Both the position numbers and the translations under genes were made by a program. The notes under the pieces are model-generated. The model saw nothing but the letters and a program-made list of their open reading frames with translations. It had not been told where the DNA came from and searched no databases. 33,304 nt of DNA, from NCBI RefSeq assembly GCF_040227235.1, contig NZ_JBELNZ010000005.1, forward strand, positions 1 to 33,304, read 5' to 3'. This document shows, in pieces, positions 1-7,143 of the stretch. Each line of letters opens with the position of its first letter. Within the stretch, counting starts at the first letter, position 1. Origin of the DNA: Parafrigoribacterium_A soli. Its GTDB lineage: Bacteria > Actinomycetota > Actinomycetes > Actinomycetales > Microbacteriaceae.

Positions 1-99
1 CTGGCTGAACCACTACAACTACGATCGACCACACACCGCCTGCGGAGGCAAACCACCAATCAGCCGAGTGTCACCAACGTCATGACCGAGTACACCTAG
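1..99 (+). mobile_element. Right end of an IS481-family insertion sequence (partial)
   Basis: Positions 3-99 are identical, in inverted orientation, to 33208-33304. The identity ends exactly after CTAG (96-99), and the next base differs (A here, G at the other copy). IS481 elements are known to insert at NCTAGN with a 6-bp duplication. Here the presumed IS terminus (reading inward TGTACTCGGTCATGACG) ends at about 94 and is followed by CCTAGA, which fits that target. Only the last ~94 bp of the element are in the window. The exact terminus is inferred from the repeat boundary. Confidence 0.8.
2..85 (+). CDS. IS481-family transposase, C-terminal fragment
   Basis: The frame starting at base 2 encodes the last 27 residues of a DDE transposase and ends at TGA (83-85). 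It contains the pattern YNYDRPHTA followed by GGKPPISR, typical of the C-terminal end of IS481/IS3-type rve integrase domains, just after the catalytic glutamate. The rest of the gene lies outside the window, so the intactness of the transposase cannot be judged. It reads towards the 3' end of the neighbouring oxidoreductase gene. Confidence 0.75.
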   Translation, partial: WLNHYNYDRPHTACGGKPPISRVSPTS

Positions 100-139
100 A
101 CCGGGACGCTTCCCGTCGGCTCAGCGCAGACCGCTCAGT

Positions 140-1192
140 TCAGAGACCGCTCAGTTCGTGGGCACGCGCGAGGATCCTCAGCGTCTCGAGCGACTCGCGG
201 GGATCCACCGGCAGCGGCGCACCATCGCGGATGGTGGCGGCCAGCCCGGCATAGAAGGCAGGGTAGTCGCCTCGTTCTGTGCGCTGGCGCGTGAGCGGGA
301 CATTCGCAGAACCGTCGATGCCGACGAGGCCCCATGCGCTTTCGGGTTCGATTCCATAGGCTTCGTCGGTCGGCAATGCGCCGGCCTTGAGGAATGGCTC
401 CTGGCTATCGACGCCGTGCACGACGTAGGCGGCGGCGGAGCCGAGCACTCTGAAGCGCGGACCGCTCTGCGCGGCGACGCGGCTCATCGTGAGGTGCGAA
501 CGCACGCCGCCCTCGTGCATCAGCGAGATGAATGCCTCGTCGTCGCTCGTGCCGCCGTCGCGAATGATCGACAGTTCGGCGTGCTCCACCGTGGCCGGGC
601 CGAACAAATGCAGCGCCTGGTCGACGAGGTGACTGCCGAGGTCGAACGTGATGCCGGCGCCCTGCGCGATGGTGGTGGTGTCTTGCCAGCGATCACGCAG
701 AGCGGGCGACCAGCGTTCGAACGTGGACTCAAAGCGATGCACCGCGCCCAGTCGCCCCTCGGTGAGCAGCTTCTTCACGGTGAGGAAGTCGCCGTCCCAC
801 CTGCGGTTCTGGAATACGGCGAGCGGTCTACCCGCAGCTTCGGCGGCGGTGATGAGCTGCTCAGCTTCGTCGACGGATGCCGCGAACGGCTTGTCGATGA
901 CGAGCGCTGCACCGGCGTCGAGAGCGGCCCGGCCATGTTCCAGGTGCACGTGAGCGGGTGACGCGAGAATGACGAGGTCGAGATCTTTGGCTTTGGCGAG
1001 CAACTGTGCCGGTGTCTCTAGGATCTCCGCACCCGGGTGCATGCGGCGCGCATCCGCTGCCCGGCCGGGGTCGCTCGTGGTGATCAGGTCGAGCGAGTAG
1101 GCCGGGTTCGTCGCGACGAACGGCGCGTGGAAGACGCGGCCGGAGAGGCCGAAGCCGATGATTCCGGTGCGGATCGGGCTGGTATTGGGCAT
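140..1192 (-). CDS. Gfo/Idh/MocA-family NAD(P)-dependent oxidoreductase
   Basis: A 350-residue cytoplasmic dehydrogenase. The N-terminal Rossmann fold (about residues 8-120) opens with GIIGFGLSGR, and the family DKP motif (variant of EKP, about residue 100) lies at the end of that domain. A C-terminal substrate domain follows, with the usual GITFDLGSHLVDQA segment carrying the conserved Asp and His. Among relatives it most resembles YvaA/IolW-type sugar or inositol dehydrogenases, but the substrate cannot be assigned. It is monocistronic, next to an IS end (stop codon 40 bp from the target site). The ATG at 1192 is supported by a -10-like TACGCT exactly six bases upstream, suggesting a leaderless mRNA. 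The last codons overlap a 13-bp direct repeat (129-141 and 145-157). Confidence 0.88.
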   Translation of the reverse strand: MPNTSPIRTGIIGFGLSGRVFHAPFVATNPAYSLDLITTSDPGRAADARRMHPGAEILETPAQLLAKAKDLDLVILASPAHVHLEHGRAALDAGAALVIDKPFAASVDEAEQLITAAEAAGRPLAVFQNRRWDGDFLTVKKLLTEGRLGAVHRFESTFERWSPALRDRWQDTTTIAQGAGITFDLGSHLVDQALHLFGPATVEHAELSIIRDGGTSDDEAFISLMHEGGVRSHLTMSRVAAQSGPRFRVLGSAAAYVVHGVDSQEPFLKAGALPTDEAYGIEPESAWGLVGIDGSANVPLTRQRTERGDYPAFYAGLAATIRDGAPLPVDPRESLETLRILARAHELSGL

Positions 1193-1198
1193 GCAGCC

Positions 1199-1204
1199 AG
1201 CGTA
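1199..1204 (-). promoter_or_regulatory. Putative -10 element for a leaderless oxidoreductase mRNA
   Basis: On the minus strand TACGCT lies at -12 to -7 from the ATG at 1192, matching TANNNT at leaderless spacing. No convincing -35 is seen. Inferred from position and from the same arrangement at several other genes here. Confidence 0.45.
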
Positions 1205-1239
1205 GCGACCGCCGCGAGGCTGGCTCTCTCCTCCGCTCC

Positions 1240-1327
1240 TTTCGGAAATTCAGGACAGTGGCGCGCAATGAGCCCACAACCGGGACCTAAGGCCGGCGGA
1301 TCGCGCCATAGTCCTGAATTTCTGAAA
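1240..1327. repeat. Palindromic intergenic repeat, copy 1 (88 bp)
   Basis: Arms TTTCGGAAATTCAGGAC (1240-1256) and GTCCTGAATTTCTGAAA (1311-1327) are inverted with one mismatch. Next to them inside, TGGCGCG and CGCGCCA can extend the stem after a short mismatch. The central ~40 bp differ from the other two copies (6992-7079 and 28583-28682). It lies 44 bp beyond the cysteine desulfurase stop codon and upstream of the oxidoreductase promoter. It could be a REP/MITE-like element and could act as an RNA hairpin or terminator at the end of the nad operon. No protein is encoded. Confidence 0.85.
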
Positions 1328-1371
1328 GTGCGGGGCCGGAGGGGCTGTCGGGAGGCGGAGAGCTGCCGGCG

Positions 1372-2523
1372 TCAGCGGGTGGTGGCACCGATCGCGCGCA
1401 CCGAGGCGACGGCCTCGCGAAGGTGCGCCGCGACCTCGTGCAGTTGCTCCGAGGTGGTCGCGGCATCGAAGGTGAAACGCACGGCGGTCTGGGCGACGGC
1501 CGGCTCGATGCCCATCGCGACGAGCACGTGCGACGGGTCGTCTCGCCCAGCAGCACACGCCGATCCGCTCGAGCACACGATGTCGTGCTGCTCCAGCTGC
1601 AGCAGCACCGCCTCACCACTCGTCCCGGGGAAGCAGAACGATGCGTTGCCCGGGAGCCGCAGCGTGCGGTGTCCGGTGAGAACTGCACCTGGCACGGTGG
1701 CGATCACCTCGCCGATGAACCCGTCTCGGATGCCGCCCAAGCGACCCAGGTCATTGCCAGACACGCGCGACGAAAGTTCGATTGCCGCAGCCAGCCCTAC
1801 GGCGCCCGCGACATTCTCGGTGCCCGACCTCTTCCCGCGCTCCTGCCCTCCCCCGTGCAGCACGGGCTCGACGGCCACGCCGCCGCGCAGGTACAGCGCA
1901 CCGATTCCCTTCGGGGCGCCGAGCTTGTGTCCGGACACACTGAGTGCGTCGACGCCGAGCGCCCCGACGTCGAGCGGCAGAGCGCCCGCGGCCTGCACGG
2001 CATCCGTGTGCATCCGCGCGCCGTGCAGTTTCGCCACCTCCGCAATTCGCGCAATCGGCTGCGCCGTGCCGACCTCGTTGTTCGCGTACATGACCGAGAC
2101 GAGCGTCGTGTCGTCCCGCACGAGAGACTGAAGCTCGTCGAGATCGACCAGTCCATCCCGATCGACAGGCGCGAGGCTGAGTTCGAACCCGTGCTGGCGC
2201 ACGAGGTAGTCGCACGATTCGAGTACCGCCTCATGCTCGGTGGGCGTCGTGACGATGTGGCGTCCGCGCGGGGCGGCCAGGGCGAGACCCTTGATCGCGA
2301 GGTTGTCCGCCTCGGTGCCTCCGGAGGTGAAGACGACCTCGGATGCGCGGCAGTCGAGCCAGCGCGCCACGGTCGCACGCGCCGCACCGAGGGCCGTCGC
2401 GGCCGACTCGCCGAGCGAATGGTGGCTGGACGGGTTGCCGAACTCGCCCGTGAGATACGGCCACATCGCCTCGAGCACCTCGCGGCGCACGGCGGTAGTT
2501 GCCGCGGAATCGAGGTAGATCAC
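1372..2523 (-). CDS. nifS: Cysteine desulfurase of the NAD operon (NifS/IscS type)
   Basis: A 383-residue PLP-dependent class V aminotransferase-fold enzyme that removes sulfur from cysteine for Fe-S cluster assembly. It opens with the classic YLDSAATT motif. The PLP lysine lies in SGHKLGAPKG (Lys200), and the catalytic cysteine in SSGSACAAG (Cys323) is on the active-site loop. The length is normal. It starts at GTG (2521-2523), which overlaps the nadC stop as GTGA, so translation is probably coupled. As the last gene of nrtR-nadABC-nifS, its likely job is to mature the 4Fe-4S cluster of quinolinate synthase, as proposed for nadA-linked nifS genes elsewhere. That role is inferred from context, since the enzyme could also supply sulfur generally. 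A palindromic repeat follows its stop codon. Confidence 0.93.
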   Translation of the reverse strand: MIYLDSAATTAVRREVLEAMWPYLTGEFGNPSSHHSLGESAATALGAARATVARWLDCRASEVVFTSGGTEADNLAIKGLALAAPRGRHIVTTPTEHEAVLESCDYLVRQHGFELSLAPVDRDGLVDLDELQSLVRDDTTLVSVMYANNEVGTAQPIARIAEVAKLHGARMHTDAVQAAGALPLDVGALGVDALSVSGHKLGAPKGIGALYLRGGVAVEPVLHGGGQERGKRSGTENVAGAVGLAAAIELSSRVSGNDLGRLGGIRDGFIGEVIATVPGAVLTGHRTLRLPGNASFCFPGTSGEAVLLQLEQHDIVCSSGSACAAGRDDPSHVLVAMGIEPAVAQTAVRFTFDAATTSEQLHEVAAHLREAVASVRAIGATTR

Positions 2524-3377
2524 GGCCTGTCCAGCTGCACGTCCAGCCCGAGGTCGAGCGCGCGCACGCTGTGGGTGAGCGCTCCGACGGAGATGATGTC
2601 GACACCCGTGCCTGCAATCTCCCGGATCGTGTCGAGATTGACGTTGCCGCTCGCCTCCACAAGCGCGCGGCCGGCGACGATCGCGACTCCCTCGCGCAGC
2701 TCAGTCGGCGTGAAGTTGTCGAGCATGATGGTGTCGACGCCGGCGGCGATCACCGGCTCGATCTGGTCGATACGGTCGACCTCCACCTCGAAGTGAGTGG
2801 TGTGCGAGAGCCGTGACCGGGCCTCCCGCAGCACCTCGGTGAGATCACGGCCCCCCGCGAGCAGCACGGCGAGGTGATTGTCCTTCGCGAGCACGGCGTC
2901 GGAGAGCGAGAAGCGGTGGTTGTGTCCGCCGCCGCAGCGCACCGCGTGGCGCTCGAGCGCGCGAAGGCCGGGCGTGGTCTTGCGGGTGTCGACCACTCGA
3001 GCCGAGGTGCCGTTCACCTCCGCAACGTAGCGGGACGTGAGCGTGGCGATGCCGCTCATCCGCTGCACGAGGTTGAGCGCGACACGCTCCGCCCGCAGAA
3101 TGGCTCGCGCGTTGCCGCGCACCGTCGCGAGCACCGATCCGCGCTCGAAAGCCGCGCCATCGGCAAGCTCGAGGGTCACGGCGGTCGCGGGATTGACGAT
3201 CGTCATCGCGGCGGCGAAGACTTCTCCGCCGCTCAGCACCCCCGGCTCGCGCGCCGAGAGCACCGCTGTCGCCGTGGCGTCGAACGGAAGCAGCAGTTCG
3301 CTCGTCACGTCTCCCCACGGGGCGTCTTCGGCGAGGGCGGGTTCGACGACGGCTCGGATGGCCTGGCTGGTCAGCAT
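2520..3377 (-). CDS. nadC: Nicotinate-nucleotide pyrophosphorylase (carboxylating)
   Basis: A 285-residue quinolinate phosphoribosyltransferase. It converts quinolinate and PRPP to nicotinate mononucleotide, CO2 and PPi, the third step of de novo NAD synthesis. The hallmark DTRKTTPGLRALERHAV and RCGGGHNHR blocks (middle of the protein) bind quinolinate and PRPP. KDNHL, EVEVD and MLDNF are also present, as is the C-terminal ASGNVN...TGVDIISVG phosphate-binding segment. The start chosen is ATG at 3377, whose ATGCTGA overlaps the nadB stop by 7 bp. The much longer open frame upstream is an antisense-like extension inside nadB. The stop overlaps the next gene as GTGA. Length and order fit actinobacterial nadABC operons. 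Confidence 0.95.
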   Translation of the reverse strand: MLTSQAIRAVVEPALAEDAPWGDVTSELLLPFDATATAVLSAREPGVLSGGEVFAAAMTIVNPATAVTLELADGAAFERGSVLATVRGNARAILRAERVALNLVQRMSGIATLTSRYVAEVNGTSARVVDTRKTTPGLRALERHAVRCGGGHNHRFSLSDAVLAKDNHLAVLLAGGRDLTEVLREARSRLSHTTHFEVEVDRIDQIEPVIAAGVDTIMLDNFTPTELREGVAIVAGRALVEASGNVNLDTIREIAGTGVDIISVGALTHSVRALDLGLDVQLDRP

Positions 3378-4882
3378 GCGACGGCTACCTTTCGCGCCCA
3401 GGTCGCGTGTCGCGCCTCGGCGGGGTCTGTGCTCGGAAAGTCGGATCGGAAGTGCGCGCCACGGGATTCTCGCCGGGCGCGTGCCGCGGCCACGACGACG
3501 CGGGCGAGGTCGAGCAGGTTGCTGGTCTCGCGCTCCGCAACAGAGCCGGATGCGCCACGCCATCCCGCGAGCACGGTCGCGGCCGCCGAGAGCTCGCCCT
3601 CGTTGCGGTACAGGCCCGCTGCGTTCCACATGAGTGACTGCAGCGCGCCCCGTTCCACGGGACTGCCGTCCCCCGACGGCGCAGCCGAGGCGGAAGCATC
3701 GCCGGCGGCGAACTCGGGCCACGGTTCACCCAGCGCACGCACGCTGCGGGCCGCGAAGACGAGCGATTCGAGGAGCGAGTTCGAGGCCAGGCGGTTGGCG
3801 CCGTGCACCCCGGTGTTCGCCACCTCACCGACGGCGACGAGGCCGGGCAGCGACGTTCTCCCCCACTCGTCGGTGCGCACCCCGCCCATCCAGTAGTGCG
3901 CAGCGGGCGTGACCGGCACGGCTTCGCGAGTCCAGTCGATGCCGTTGGCCTCGCAGGCGCGGGTGATGCCGGGGAAGCGCTCGCGCAGGAACTCTGCGCC
4001 GAGTCCGGTGGCATCGAGATGCACGGGGGCTCCGCCCTGCGCCGCCATCGCGGCCGCAATGCCTCGCGCGACGACGTCTCGTGGGGCGAGCTCGGCATCC
4101 GGATGCACGCCGGTCATGAAGCGGTGACCAGCGTCATCGAGCAGCACGGCACCCTCGCCGCGCACGGCTTCGGAGACGAGGAAGTTGCCGGGCACCGCGA
4201 GCGAGGTGGGGTGGAACTGGTAGAACTCGACGTCGCCGAGCATCGCTCCGGCGCGCCAGGCCGCCGCAACGCCGTCACCGGTCGCGACGAGCGGGTTGGT
4301 GGTGTGCGAATAGAGCTGGCCCGCTCCCCCGCTGGCGAGGATCACGGTGTCTGCGGAGAGAACACGCGATCGGGCGAGTGAGTCGACCACTTCGATGCCG
4401 GTGACCGCACCGTCGGTCGCGACCAGCTCCGCGACGAAGCTGTGCTCGAGCACGGTGATGCCAGCGCGCTCGACCCGGTCGGCGAGAGCGGTCTCGATCG
4501 CGAAACCGGTCGCGTCGCCTCCGGCGTGAAGTACCCGGGCGCGCGAGTGAGCTGCCTCTCGACCGCGCGCAAGCTCGCCGCCCTTGCGATCGAACTCGAC
4601 GCCGAGTCGCTGAAGCTCCCGGATACGATCGGGCCCCTCCGCGCAGAGGATCCGCACGAGCCGCGGATCGGCGAGCCCCGCACCGGCGCGCAGCGTGTCG
4701 GCGACGTGCTCCTCGACGCTGTCGTCGGGGAACATCGCGGCGGCGATGCCGCCCTGCGCGTAGCGCGTGTTGCTCTCGGTGAGCTCCGACTTCGTGACGA
4801 GCGTCACGTCGTGGTGCGCACTCGCCTCGAGCGCGGCGACGAGACCGGCGATGCCGGTGCCGACAACGACGACGTGGCTCAC
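3371..4882 (-). CDS. nadB: L-aspartate oxidase
   Basis: A 503-residue FAD enzyme that oxidises L-aspartate to iminoaspartate, the substrate of NadA. The N-terminal dinucleotide-binding motif VVVGTGIAGLVAA is at residues 5-17. The succinate dehydrogenase/fumarate reductase flavoprotein family pattern is seen in NTRYAQGGIAAA, in the active-site segment EFYQFHPT, in EAVRGEG and in HYWMGGV. The FAD-proximal GVHGANRLASNSLLE is also present. The C-terminal helical domain (about 400-500) is of normal size. It starts at GTG (4880-4882), which overlaps the nadA stop as GTGA, and it runs 7 bp into nadC. Operon position between nadA and nadC supports the call over fumarate reductase. Confidence 0.95.
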   Translation of the reverse strand: MSHVVVVGTGIAGLVAALEASAHHDVTLVTKSELTESNTRYAQGGIAAAMFPDDSVEEHVADTLRAGAGLADPRLVRILCAEGPDRIRELQRLGVEFDRKGGELARGREAAHSRARVLHAGGDATGFAIETALADRVERAGITVLEHSFVAELVATDGAVTGIEVVDSLARSRVLSADTVILASGGAGQLYSHTTNPLVATGDGVAAAWRAGAMLGDVEFYQFHPTSLAVPGNFLVSEAVRGEGAVLLDDAGHRFMTGVHPDAELAPRDVVARGIAAAMAAQGGAPVHLDATGLGAEFLRERFPGITRACEANGIDWTREAVPVTPAAHYWMGGVRTDEWGRTSLPGLVAVGEVANTGVHGANRLASNSLLESLVFAARSVRALGEPWPEFAAGDASASAAPSGDGSPVERGALQSLMWNAAGLYRNEGELSAAATVLAGWRGASGSVAERETSNLLDLARVVVAAARARRESRGAHFRSDFPSTDPAEARHATWARKVAVAC

Positions 4883-6150
4883 GGGCGTGCCGCCAGCATC
4901 CTCTCGAGGGCGACCCGCGCCGATGCCGCGACGTCGACCGGCACCGAGATCTGGTTGATGACCTCGCCGCGAACGAGCCCCTCGAGAATCCAGGCGAGGT
5001 AGCCGGGGTGGATGCGGTACATCGTCGAGCAGGGGCAGACCACCGGATCGAGGCAGAAGATCGTGTGCTCGGGGTGCTCGGAGGCGAGCCGGTTCACCAT
5101 GTTCACCTCGGTGCCGATGGCGAACGTCGTGGGCTCCGTCGTCTCGGCAACGGCACGGCGGATGTACTCGGTCGAGCCGGCCTCGTCAGCGGCGTCCACG
5201 ACGGGCATCGGGCACTCCGGATGCACGATCACGCGCACCCCCGGAAACTCCAGCCTCGCAAGCTCGATCTGGTCGACGCTGAAGCGCTTGTGCACGCTGC
5301 AGAAGCCGTGCCAGAGGATGACCTTGGCGGCGTCGAGCGTCTCGGCATCGTTTCCGCCGAGCGGGCTGCGCGGGTTCCACATCGGCATCTGGTCGAGGGA
5401 GATGCCCATCGCCTTCGCCGTGTTGCGTCCGAGGTGCTGGTCGGGGAAGAAGAGCACGCGCTGACCCCGCGCGAACGCCCACTCCAGCACCGTCTTCGCG
5501 TTCGACGAGGTGCAGACGATACCGCCGTGGTCGCCGCAGAAGGCCTTGAGCGCGGCGGAAGAATTCATGTAGGTGACCGGAATGACGGGAACACGACCCT
5601 CAGCATCCGGCTCGGTTCCGTAGAGCGCCTCGAGCTGCTCCCAGCACTCGGTGACCGAGTCGATGTCTGCCATGTCGGCCATGGAGCAGCCCGCCGCGAG
5701 GTTCGGGAGGATGACCGACTGGCCTGGCCGAGCAAGGATGTCCGCGGTCTCGGCCATGAAGTGCACGCCGCAGAAGACAATCGTCTCGGCCTCGGGCACG
5801 GTCTGAGCGGCCCCGGCCAGCTGGAAGGAGTCGCCCACGAAGTCGGCGTGCTGCACGACCTCGTCGCGCTGGTAGTGGTGCCCGAGGACGACGACGCGCG
5901 AACCGAGGGTGCGCTTCGCGACACGGATGCGCTCGTGCAGTTCCTCGTTCGAGGCGCGCTGGTACTCGCTCGGCAGCACCCCCTGCCGCGGAGCATCCGT
6001 GGGGATGATGTCGCCCATCGAGGCGCCTGGACCGTAGCCCGGTTCGGGCAGTGCGTCGAAGACCCAGGGGCCATCGGCGAGCTCGGGCGCGCAGGTCGAG
6101 CCCTTCCCCGTCGCGCGGATGAACTGAATGGTTGCGTCAATCGATGACAC
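4879..6150 (-). CDS. nadA: Quinolinate synthase A
   Basis: A 423-residue [4Fe-4S] enzyme condensing iminoaspartate with dihydroxyacetone phosphate to quinolinate. The three pseudo-repeated domains are visible, and the expected cluster cysteines are present: Cys127 in FCGVHFMAE, Cys213 in GGIVCTSSNA, and the CPC pair (372/374) in VVCPCSTMYRI. Substrate motifs LGHHYQRDEV, YMNSSAALKA, FFPDQHLGRN and HPECP are intact. The N-terminal ~75 residues are longer than in the E. coli enzyme, as in other long-form actinobacterial NadA. The GTG start at 6150 is preceded by AGGGAG at RBS distance. It lies 42 bp after the NrtR-type regulator gene, and its cluster probably depends on the operon's own desulfurase. 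Confidence 0.95.
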   Translation of the reverse strand: MSSIDATIQFIRATGKGSTCAPELADGPWVFDALPEPGYGPGASMGDIIPTDAPRQGVLPSEYQRASNEELHERIRVAKRTLGSRVVVLGHHYQRDEVVQHADFVGDSFQLAGAAQTVPEAETIVFCGVHFMAETADILARPGQSVILPNLAAGCSMADMADIDSVTECWEQLEALYGTEPDAEGRVPVIPVTYMNSSAALKAFCGDHGGIVCTSSNAKTVLEWAFARGQRVLFFPDQHLGRNTAKAMGISLDQMPMWNPRSPLGGNDAETLDAAKVILWHGFCSVHKRFSVDQIELARLEFPGVRVIVHPECPMPVVDAADEAGSTEYIRRAVAETTEPTTFAIGTEVNMVNRLASEHPEHTIFCLDPVVCPCSTMYRIHPGYLAWILEGLVRGEVINQISVPVDVAASARVALERMLAARP

Positions 6151-6192
6151 GGTGCTCCCTGGTTTCCTTGTTTGTCGGGGTCGTTCGGGGCT

Positions 6193-6897
6193 TTACTGTT
6201 TTCTCGGACTGAGCGGGCCGTTGTCGACGAGCTCCATGCTCTCGTCGTAGCGGAACAGGCGCGGCGGCCGGTGACGACCGCCGGAGACGACGGCATCCGT
6301 GGGCACGAGGGTCTTCGACGCCTCGACCTGCCGCCGGAAGTTCGCTGGATCGAGCTGGCGCTGGAGCACCGCCTCGTGCACGAGTCGAAGCTCGCTGAGC
6401 GTGAAGGTCTCGCCGAGGAAGGCACGGGCGATGCGGGAGTACTCCATCTTGGTGCGGAGCCGCCAGAGTGCGTATTCGACGATGACGTTGTGGTCGAAGG
6501 CGAGCGACGGCAACTCGTCCGCCGGGAACCAACGCACGTTCTCGCCCTCGGTCGCGCGCTCGGCCTCCTCCTGGCGAACCAGCGCCCAGTAAATGATCGA
6601 CACGACGCGCCGGTCGGGCGAGCGGTCAACATCGCCGAAGGCGTAGAGCTGCTCGAGGTAGGTGGGCGAGAGCGAGGTGGTTTCGAGCAGGTTGCGGGCC
6701 GCGGCATCCGAGAGGCTTTCGTCGGCCGTGACCCAGCCGCCGGGCAGCGCCCACTTGCGATCGAAGGGGTCGCGGATGCGGCGCACCAGCGGAATCCACA
6801 CGGTGCTGAGTCCGGTTTCGGAATGCGGACGCAGGGCGAAGATCACGGTGGAGACGGCGAGGGAGATGCCCTGCCGCTCGTGCTGTGACGCGTCCAT
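6193..6897 (-). CDS. nrtR: NrtR-type Nudix-related transcriptional regulator of NAD synthesis
   Basis: A 234-residue protein with an N-terminal Nudix fold and a C-terminal winged helix, the NrtR architecture. The family signature KWALPGGWV is present. The Nudix box that follows is degenerate: G-x5-E is kept, but the REUxEExGU part reads R-N-L-L-E-T-T-S-L, so hydrolysis of NDP-X substrates is unlikely. It therefore probably senses a nucleotide such as ADP-ribose. The C-terminal FTLSELRLVHEAVL, NFRRQVEA and GGRHRPPRLFRY blocks are typical of NrtR DNA-binding domains. The ATG at 6897 was preferred over an in-frame GTG at 6945 because the latter overlaps a good -10 (TACAAT). As first gene before nadA, it probably autoregulates the operon. 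Confidence 0.85.
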   Translation of the reverse strand: MDASQHERQGISLAVSTVIFALRPHSETGLSTVWIPLVRRIRDPFDRKWALPGGWVTADESLSDAAARNLLETTSLSPTYLEQLYAFGDVDRSPDRRVVSIIYWALVRQEEAERATEGENVRWFPADELPSLAFDHNVIVEYALWRLRTKMEYSRIARAFLGETFTLSELRLVHEAVLQRQLDPANFRRQVEASKTLVPTDAVVSGGRHRPPRLFRYDESMELVDNGPLSPRKQ

Positions 6898-6935
6898 CTG
6901 GCTCGATTCAGTAAGAGTCGTTCTGACCTGAACTG

Positions 6936-6965
6936 ATTGTAGCACTTAGGGTCATGTCGACCCAA
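6936..6965 (-). promoter_or_regulatory. Putative promoter of the nrtR-nadABC-nifS operon
   Basis: On the minus strand TACAAT (6936-6941) matches a -10, with TTGGGT (6960-6965) 18 bp upstream as a weak -35. Transcription would start near 6929, leaving a leader of about 30 nt before the ATG at 6897. Within that leader the inverted pentamers TTCAG and CTGAA (6928-6932 and 6907-6911) are separated by 16 nt and could be part of an operator. That last point is weak inference. Confidence 0.5.
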
Positions 6966-6991
6966 ACCGAGTGGTCATCCTGCGCGGGCTG

Positions 6992-7079
6992 TTTCGGATA
7001 TTCAGGACAATGGCGCGCAAAGGTGGCTCGGAGCTCGCACATCGCGCCCCCTCGGGACCGAAGTCCTGAATTTCCGAAA
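6992..7079. repeat. Palindromic intergenic repeat, copy 2 (88 bp)
   Basis: Arms TTTCGGATATTCAGGAC (6992-7008) and GTCCTGAATTTCCGAAA (7063-7079) are inverted with one mismatch, and the total length of 88 bp equals copy 1. The left arm is followed by ATGGCGCGCAA, as in copy 1, while the right inner flank differs. It lies 64 bp past the uppS stop codon and upstream of the nrtR promoter. No coding function is apparent, and it may fold as a terminator-like hairpin after recO-uppS. Confidence 0.85.
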
Positions 7080-7143
7080 GCACCCGGGTGGGGCGCCAGC
7101 GGAGCCGCGCCGCCCGGGCAAACGGTGCGCCGACCGCGGAGGG

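Noticed and set aside
158..961. Plus-strand open frame of 267 codons opposite the oxidoreductase
   Set aside because: Low-complexity Arg/Ala/Gly-rich translation with no family pattern. It is an antisense shadow of a well-supported gene, as are the many other long frames in this GC-rich window.
1240..1327. Palindromic repeats as CRISPR array units
   Set aside because: Only three copies, 5-22 kb apart, with long variable interiors. There is no array and no cas gene.
6193..6897. Active Nudix hydrolase such as ADP-ribose pyrophosphatase
   Set aside because: The Nudix box lacks several catalytic positions, and a winged-helix domain follows, which fits NrtR-type regulators.
6898..6945. GTG start at 6945 for the Nudix regulator
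   Set aside because: Its first codons overlap a good -10 (TACAAT), so transcription would start downstream. The ATG at 6897 was used.
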